A DNA stretch of 64,000 nucleotides from contig NZ_JAJJPA010000020.1 in assembly GCF_020907985.1 (NCBI RefSeq), positions 62,001 through 126,000 of the forward strand, written 5' to 3'. The stretch is from Kitasatospora humi (GTDB lineage Bacteria; Actinomycetota; Actinomycetes; Streptomycetales; Streptomycetaceae). Within the stretch, counting starts at the first letter, position 1, and every line of letters begins with the position of its first letter. Of this stretch, positions 59,831 through 64,000 are shown in pieces. The notes beneath the pieces were generated by a model that was not told the origin of the DNA, did not search any database, and was given only the letters and a program-made list of their open reading frames with translations. A program made the translations under genes and the position numbers.

Positions 59831-60079
59831 ATGGCAGCGACCACGCGCATCACCGTCACCCTTCCGACGGAACAGGTGGACGAACTCAGAAAGCTCACCG
59901 ATAACGTCTCCGGGTACGTCGCGGAGGCAGTAGCCCGCCAGATTCGGCACCAACTGCTCGCGGACGATCTTCGCCGCTATCAGGACGAGCAGGGTGCGTT
60001 CACCGATGAGGAACTGCTTGAGGCGCACGCCAGGATCTTCGGCTCCGCCGGGTCGGCGGGTTCGGCGAGCGCCGCGTGA
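59831..60079 (+). CDS. Ribbon-helix-helix antitoxin (VapB-like)
   Basis: 82 residues. N-terminal RHH fold (ATTRITVTLPTEQVDELRKLTD, then VSGYVAEAVARQIRHQL) for DNA binding; the C-terminal part is a flexible acidic helix that would wrap the toxin. Its stop overlaps the toxin start by 4 bases. Confidence 0.88.
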   Translation: MAATTRITVTLPTEQVDELRKLTDNVSGYVAEAVARQIRHQLLADDLRRYQDEQGAFTDEELLEAHARIFGSAGSAGSASAA

Positions 60080-60477
60080 CCGAGCGCTTCGAGACGGTCG
60101 TGTTGGACTCCGAGGGATTGTCCTCGTGGATCACACAGGACCGCGGCGTGTTGGCGATGCTTCAGGTCTTCCACGCCATGGGAGCCGACTTCGTGGTTGG
60201 CGCAAACACGATCGTGGAAGTCACGCACGCCCGTGTGAACGAAGCCCGGTTGAACTGGACGCTTTCCCGAGTCAAGGTCGAGGCGGTCACCGATCAGACC
60301 GCAAGGGCATCGGCCAGGCTGCTGAAGCAGGCCGGACTGCACGGCCACAAGTACGCGATCGACGCGACCGTGGCAGAGATGGCACTGCGGCAGCCGGGGC
60401 CCGTGGCCATGCTCACCTCGGATGTCGACGACATGGCCAAGCTCTGTGGCGCCCGCGTACGGCTCATCGCCGTCTGA
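60076..60477 (+). CDS. PIN-domain toxin (VapC-like)
   Basis: 133 residues. PIN nuclease acidic set: D11 (VVLDSEGL), E48 (ANTIVEVTH), D96 (YAIDATVAE) and D116 or D118 near the C-terminus. Likely RNA-cleaving toxin kept in check by the preceding antitoxin. Confidence 0.88.
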   Translation: MTERFETVVLDSEGLSSWITQDRGVLAMLQVFHAMGADFVVGANTIVEVTHARVNEARLNWTLSRVKVEAVTDQTARASARLLKQAGLHGHKYAIDATVAEMALRQPGPVAMLTSDVDDMAKLCGARVRLIAV

Positions 60478-60551
60478 GCCCGAGCGGGACTCTAACCCTC
60501 TCGATCGGCGTTCCCGCAGGTCAGGATGTGATGAGTGAACGAGGCTTGACC

Positions 60552-60775
60552 GACGTCACGAGGGCGCCCAATCGCATACGTTCCGTAGCTGCCGCTGCAG
60601 CGGTCAGCGTGGGGATCACCCCGAACCATGGCTCATCACGGAAGCTGCGCCACGACAGGTGGTCGTAGGTGTACGCAGCGTGGAAGCCGAGTTCCTAGGC
60701 CCGCCGCCAGATCTTCTGCCCCTCGGCCCACCGGTGGATGGGAAGGATCACGGTACTCAGTCGCATACCGCCGAC
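60552..60775 (-). pseudogene. Broken copy of the LLM oxidoreductase 5' end
   Basis: Matches 59554-59777 along 224 bases without gaps. From ATG 60766 it reads MRLSTVILPIHRWAEGQKIW and so on, but codon 24 is TAG (60695-60697) where the intact gene has GAG, and homology ends after about 70 codons. The two copies flank the toxin-antitoxin pair in the same orientation. By eye they are roughly 85% identical, so the duplication is not recent. Confidence 0.9.
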
Positions 60776-60852
60776 CCCCGCGAAGCGCTCTGATGGGTGA
60801 GGCTTCGAGCAAACCGCGCCGACGTCGCCTGCGTGACCGCTAGCGTGGCGCC

Positions 60853-61164
60853 ATGGGTGCGCTGGGCAGGACCGAACTTGAGGCCATGATCGATGAGGCC
60901 ACCGTCGATGCCTACGGCGACGACGAGCAGCTGACCGGTTTGTTCACCGTGATCGAGGAGAATCTCGCGGTGCCGTTCAACACGACGGTTCTCGGCGTCG
61001 AGGTGACCGTGCGCGGCGTCGACCTCGGCCAAGACGGCCGGATCGTCGCGCTGTGCTCGCGCGGCTCCGATCACCAGAGGATCGGGGTCCTGGACCTGCC
61101 GATGCCGAGCCCTGCCCCGGGCGGCGCCGAGTGGATCGAGGCCTACCGGCTCTGGGCCCGCTGA
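60853..61164 (+). CDS. Small conserved hypothetical protein
   Basis: 103 residues, acidic, with PFNTTVLGVEVTVRGVDLGQDG in the middle, a pattern I associate with small streptomycete proteins sometimes labelled calcium-binding. No motif for a function is clear. Starts 87 bases from the LLM remnant. Confidence 0.6.
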   Translation: MGALGRTELEAMIDEATVDAYGDDEQLTGLFTVIEENLAVPFNTTVLGVEVTVRGVDLGQDGRIVALCSRGSDHQRIGVLDLPMPSPAPGGAEWIEAYRLWAR

Positions 61165-61211
61165 GCGGCTCGCACACCTCCTTGGAACCGGCTAGCGAGG
61201 GACGGCACGAC

Positions 61212-62468
61212 GTGGCGATCGCTACACAGGAATCGAATCACGGCATCGACGAGCGCTCGCTCAGCGATCTCATCGAGCGCAGCGCCGAGTTGAAGGGCGA
61301 GTTGGTCGCGTTCGGCCAAAGCGCGCGCTTCGACCGGTGGTTGACTCCGCTCCTGCTGGAGGCCGCGGGCCCCGAGCGGCTGCTGGACGAGAGCGACGCG
61401 ATCCGGATCACCGACCACTTCATCCTGCGGTACCGCCTGCCGGACGGCGCGACCGTGGTCGACCGGTTCGTCGCCTCACGGCGGGACTTGACCGACGACG
61501 ACCGGGAGATCCTGCTCGGCTGGCGTGACCCGGTCGAAGGCATCTTCGAGATCCGGCGCAAGGACGGGGATGCCCTCGTCCTACTGAACCTGGTCGACGA
61601 CCTGGAGTACCGCACCTACTCGAACGTCGGACCGGGTGCCTTCCGTGGAGTATCCAAGGGAGGATTCCTCCTCACTTCCCTGGTGCCCGTCCACTCGGTC
61701 GACGGCGTGTGGCTGATCTCCGGGATGATGTTGTCCTACCCGAAGTCCAGCGCCACCGAAATCGCCCAGGCCGCAATCCAGTTGGCGACGAGCCAACCCG
61801 AACTGGTCTTCCGCAACCCCGAGAAGATCGAGCAGGGATGGGCGCGGATGCGAGAGGACCGGGCCGCGTTCGTCGAGTTCTTCGATGCCGACGTACTGGT
61901 TCTTACCCCGGCCGAGGCCGAGCAGCAGCTCAACTCCTACTACCGGCACCGGCAGGAGGTCACCATCGCCGAGCACCCCAACCACGCCCGCGGCAGGAGG
62001 CTTCCCGGACTGGACTTTCCAGCTTTCGAACTGCCGCGAGAGCTCGCGGACTCGGACACCATCGGCGTCATCTACGACGAAATCGACGGACTCAACTTCT
62101 ACGCGGACTACGGGCTGCTGCGGGACCTCTTCGCCAACCCGACCCTCGCGGGGCGCAGGCAGTACCAGGACGTGCTGCGCACGTACCTGCGCGAGGAATC
62201 GATCGCGCCGCTCCCGATCCGCCGACTGGCCGCCGCCCACCCGGAAACCACCGACGCGGTGTTTCGAAAGCTGCTGCGGAAGCCCGGCTTCACCTGGACT
62301 GAGCACGGCGAGGAACTACTGCGTCGACACAAGCCCTGGTACTACGAGCAGGAGCCCCGCCCCGGCGTTTCCGCGATCGGCGAGCGCCTCAGCGAGCTCG
62401 CCGCGGGCGGTCGACGGCGAAGGTTCACCAGGGCACGCCGCGTACCGCGTCAGCCCGATCACCCGTAG
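61212..62468 (+). CDS. Hypothetical protein
   Basis: 418 residues from GTG 61212 (GAGGGA upstream). No signal peptide. Sections such as RRDLTDDDREILLGWRDPVEG and PKSSATEIAQAAIQLATSQP look like a conserved streptomycete protein of unknown role; the C-terminal tail is Arg-rich. No enzyme motif recognised. Gene begins 47 bases after the 103-residue gene on the same strand. Confidence 0.7.
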   Translation: MAIATQESNHGIDERSLSDLIERSAELKGELVAFGQSARFDRWLTPLLLEAAGPERLLDESDAIRITDHFILRYRLPDGATVVDRFVASRRDLTDDDREILLGWRDPVEGIFEIRRKDGDALVLLNLVDDLEYRTYSNVGPGAFRGVSKGGFLLTSLVPVHSVDGVWLISGMMLSYPKSSATEIAQAAIQLATSQPELVFRNPEKIEQGWARMREDRAAFVEFFDADVLVLTPAEAEQQLNSYYRHRQEVTIAEHPNHARGRRLPGLDFPAFELPRELADSDTIGVIYDEIDGLNFYADYGLLRDLFANPTLAGRRQYQDVLRTYLREESIAPLPIRRLAAAHPETTDAVFRKLLRKPGFTWTEHGEELLRRHKPWYYEQEPRPGVSAIGERLSELAAGGRRRRFTRARRVPRQPDHP

Positions 62469-62526
62469 GAGCGAACTTCGACTCTCAGGCCGGTATTTTC
62501 ATTAGCTGCAAGCTGCTCTTCAGCTT

Positions 62527-63126
62527 ATGCAAGCTCCTCCGCCGGCGCTGCTGCCCCTCCTGCGCACACCCTTTCAAGGGGAACTCCTGGCCTGACTGTA
62601 TCTGCATCCGCAGGATGAGGCCTCACTCGCCGAGGTCGCCTCGCGCTTCGGTGTTTCGAGCGCGACCGCCAGTCGCGAGGCGGACCGCCTGGTCGTGGCC
62701 GAGTTGATCACCGAACGACGACACGGAAACCTCCGCCTCCTGAGGGCCAACGTCAGCGGGCGCCTGGCCGGCCCGCTCACCGAGCTGTTCGCCCTCACCT
62801 ACGGCCCGATCGCAGTGCTCGGTGATCTGTTGTTGCCACTGGCCGGGGTGGAGGAAGCCCACATCTATGGCTCCTGGGCAGCCCGCTACTCGGGGGAGTA
62901 CGGCGGAGTACCCAACGACGTCGACGTTCTCGTGGTGGGCAACCCCGACGAGGACGAGCTGTACGACGCGGCACGCAAGGCGGAGCGCCTGCTTGGCCGG
63001 GAAGTCAATGTCCACCGGGTCTCGCCCGCCCGCTGGCTCGAGCCGGGCGCGGACCCGTTCCTCACGTGTGTCCAAGGCCGGCCGACGGTTCGGCTTGAAG
63101 CCTTCGAAGCGAAGAACCGGGAATGA
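62527..63126 (+). pseudogene. HTH-nucleotidyltransferase (MNT antitoxin) gene with premature stop
   Basis: The frame from ATG 62527 reads APPPALLPLLRTPFQGELLA and then TGA (62593-62595), where homologues have a residue such as Trp, and continues with LYLHPQDEASLAEVASRFGVS, a winged-helix domain, and a minimal nucleotidyltransferase domain (HIYGSWAARYSGEYGG, then NDVDVLVVG). It would be 199 residues. Re-initiation at GTG 62695 would give 143 residues with an intact MNT domain but no HTH. MNT proteins are antitoxins of HEPN toxins, and a HEPN gene follows. Confidence 0.75.
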
Positions 63127-63158
63127 AGTGACAGCAAGGTCGGGCCGCAGTGGAGGGC

Positions 63159-63509
63159 ATGCTCTCGCGGAAGGAACTGGAGCGCGTACCCGCGAGCCGG
63201 GAGCAAGCCGACCATCTCCTCACCCAGGCGGCGAACCACCTCAATGCAGCAGAGGCGGTTGTCTCCTTCGACGCGATCGGCGCCTACCAACTGCTGTACG
63301 ACGCAGCGCGAAAGGCGCTGGTCGCGGTCTTGGAAAACCAGGGGCTGCGACCCGACCAGCCGAGGGGCCACATCGCAGTCCTGGAAGCGGTCAGCGCACA
63401 ACTGCGCTCGACCTTACGGGAGCGGCGCCAACGAACCCATGACTTTGGTGACCGGCTTGGAGTCGAGCAGTGCACATTCGGACCTGCGGCGTTAGCTTGC
63501 CATTGCTGA
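63159..63509 (+). CDS. HEPN-domain toxin
   Basis: 116 residues from ATG 63159 (GGAGG 5 bases upstream). All-helical, with the HEPN pattern and the R-x4-H RNase motif at R89-H94 (RRQRTH). HEPN-MNT pairs are toxin-antitoxin systems in which MNT adenylylates HEPN. The C-terminal ending CTFGPAALACHC seems short, so the last helix may be lost by frameshift; activity is uncertain. Confidence 0.65.
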   Translation: MLSRKELERVPASREQADHLLTQAANHLNAAEAVVSFDAIGAYQLLYDAARKALVAVLENQGLRPDQPRGHIAVLEAVSAQLRSTLRERRQRTHDFGDRLGVEQCTFGPAALACHC

Positions 63510-63574
63510 TCGGGAAAGCCGAAACGGCAATAACAACCGGCATTCACGGAAGACCGCCCGCGGATTGCCCCTGC

Positions 63575-64000
63575 CTACAACTCCTGGTACGGCGGCTTGG
63601 CGTACCAGGCAATGGCATCACCAGCCACGTCGCAGGCACGTTCGAGACGACCACGGTCGTCCTCGATGACGGTGAGCACCTCGAAAGCGCGGGTCGCGAG
63701 ATCGGCCGACTCCCCAGCGAAGACCTCGGCGTACAGGAGCCACAGCCCGTTTCGGCAGGCGGCGATGGACTCCTCCTCCAAGTCACGCCCCTCGCGGGCG
63801 ACTTCCTCCGCAGTTCCCTCACCCGCGACCAGGGAGAGCAGAAGATCCAGGAACCGGGCCCGGGATACAGCGGAAGGCCGGTCCGCGAGCGCTGCCAACG
63901 CGACTCCGACGACTGCCGGCGCTGGTTCGAAGAGAACGACGTCGGAGAAGGCGTGCCCAGCCAACCCCAGCGCGCCGTGCGGGTCTTCGTCCTCCCGGCG
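63575..64000 (-). CDS. Hypothetical protein, 5' end outside the window
   Basis: The frame stays open to the right edge, at least 142 codons, ending at 63575. It is helical and acidic (GRDLEEESIAACRNGLWLLYAEVF, then DDRGRLERACDVAGDAIAWY). No function recognised; the start must lie beyond base 64000. Confidence 0.55.
   Translation of the reverse strand, partial: RREDEDPHGALGLAGHAFSDVVLFEPAPAVVGVALAALADRPSAVSRARFLDLLLSLVAGEGTAEEVAREGRDLEEESIAACRNGLWLLYAEVFAGESADLATRAFEVLTVIEDDRGRLERACDVAGDAIAWYAKPPYQEL

Noticed and set aside
62593..62595. Selenocysteine codon in the MNT gene
   Set aside because: No SECIS-like structure was apparent and the family has no selenocysteine; a nonsense change is simpler.
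1..64000. tRNA or rRNA genes
   Set aside because: I saw no cloverleaf with a T-arm GTTCGAATC-type segment and no rRNA-like sequence in the gaps; without a covariance search this is a reading by eye.

Overview
This window reads as chromosomal core of a streptomycete (Streptomyces, Kitasatospora or a close relative). It is very GC-rich and has GTG starts, strong GC hairpin terminators and gene groups that I recognise from Streptomyces coelicolor: bldC - Val/Leu dehydrogenase - DUF3073 - purM - purF at the left, and Sco - PCu(A)C - CopCD - DyP - pheA - serS - HAD in the middle. A perfect ParB parS site lies inside a gene near 16.8 kb and a DnaA-box cluster lies near 44.3-44.7 kb, so the window is probably on the origin-proximal part of the chromosome. 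I see no rRNA, tRNA, CRISPR array or intact transposon.

Layout. 0-10 kb: bldC, interrupted by an in-frame TAG, then amino-acid and purine genes (vdh, purM, purF, purA) with a diacylglycerol-kinase-like gene. 10-15.5 kb: accessory genes, including an APH-type phosphotransferase, two gene remnants that meet head to head at a rearrangement scar, a NUDIX hydrolase and a small two-helix membrane protein resembling TRADD-N-associated proteins. 15.6-25.6 kb: thioredoxin/NHL protein carrying parS, M18 aminopeptidase, MacA-MacB type efflux operon, a long acyl-CoA dehydrogenase and an SseB protein. 25.7-36 kb: pirin, metal-permease-like protein with a His-rich tail, a BlaI/M56 pair, two SDRs, TetR regulators, an FBP (EF-G binding) protein and a glutaryl-CoA-dehydrogenase-like enzyme. 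36-43.3 kb: anti-sigma-like ATPase and a copper-handling/DyP peroxidase operon. 43.3-49.3 kb: pheA, DnaA boxes, serS, HAD hydrolase, DUF6542 and an LCP cell-wall ligase.

The most distinctive part is 49.7-56 kb. Five minus-strand genes (small secreted peptide, 105-residue protein, secreted 305-residue protein, NlpC/P60-like hydrolase and Rpf-like hydrolase) face a divergent TrmB/LuxR-type regulator. The two cell-wall hydrolases end in nearly identical copies of a repeat beta-propeller lectin domain, copied as a block of about 1.04 kb. I propose this as a candidate peptide-linked cell-wall remodelling cassette; that is an inference.

The right end (56-64 kb) is a patchwork: a TniQ relic, a GntR/CynX transporter pair, an F420-type LLM oxidoreductase, a VapBC-like toxin-antitoxin pair sitting between the intact LLM 5' end and a broken copy of it, and a MNT/HEPN toxin-antitoxin pair whose MNT gene carries a premature stop. 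Three premature stops in otherwise well conserved frames (bldC, the LLM copy, the MNT gene) deserve checking against reads.
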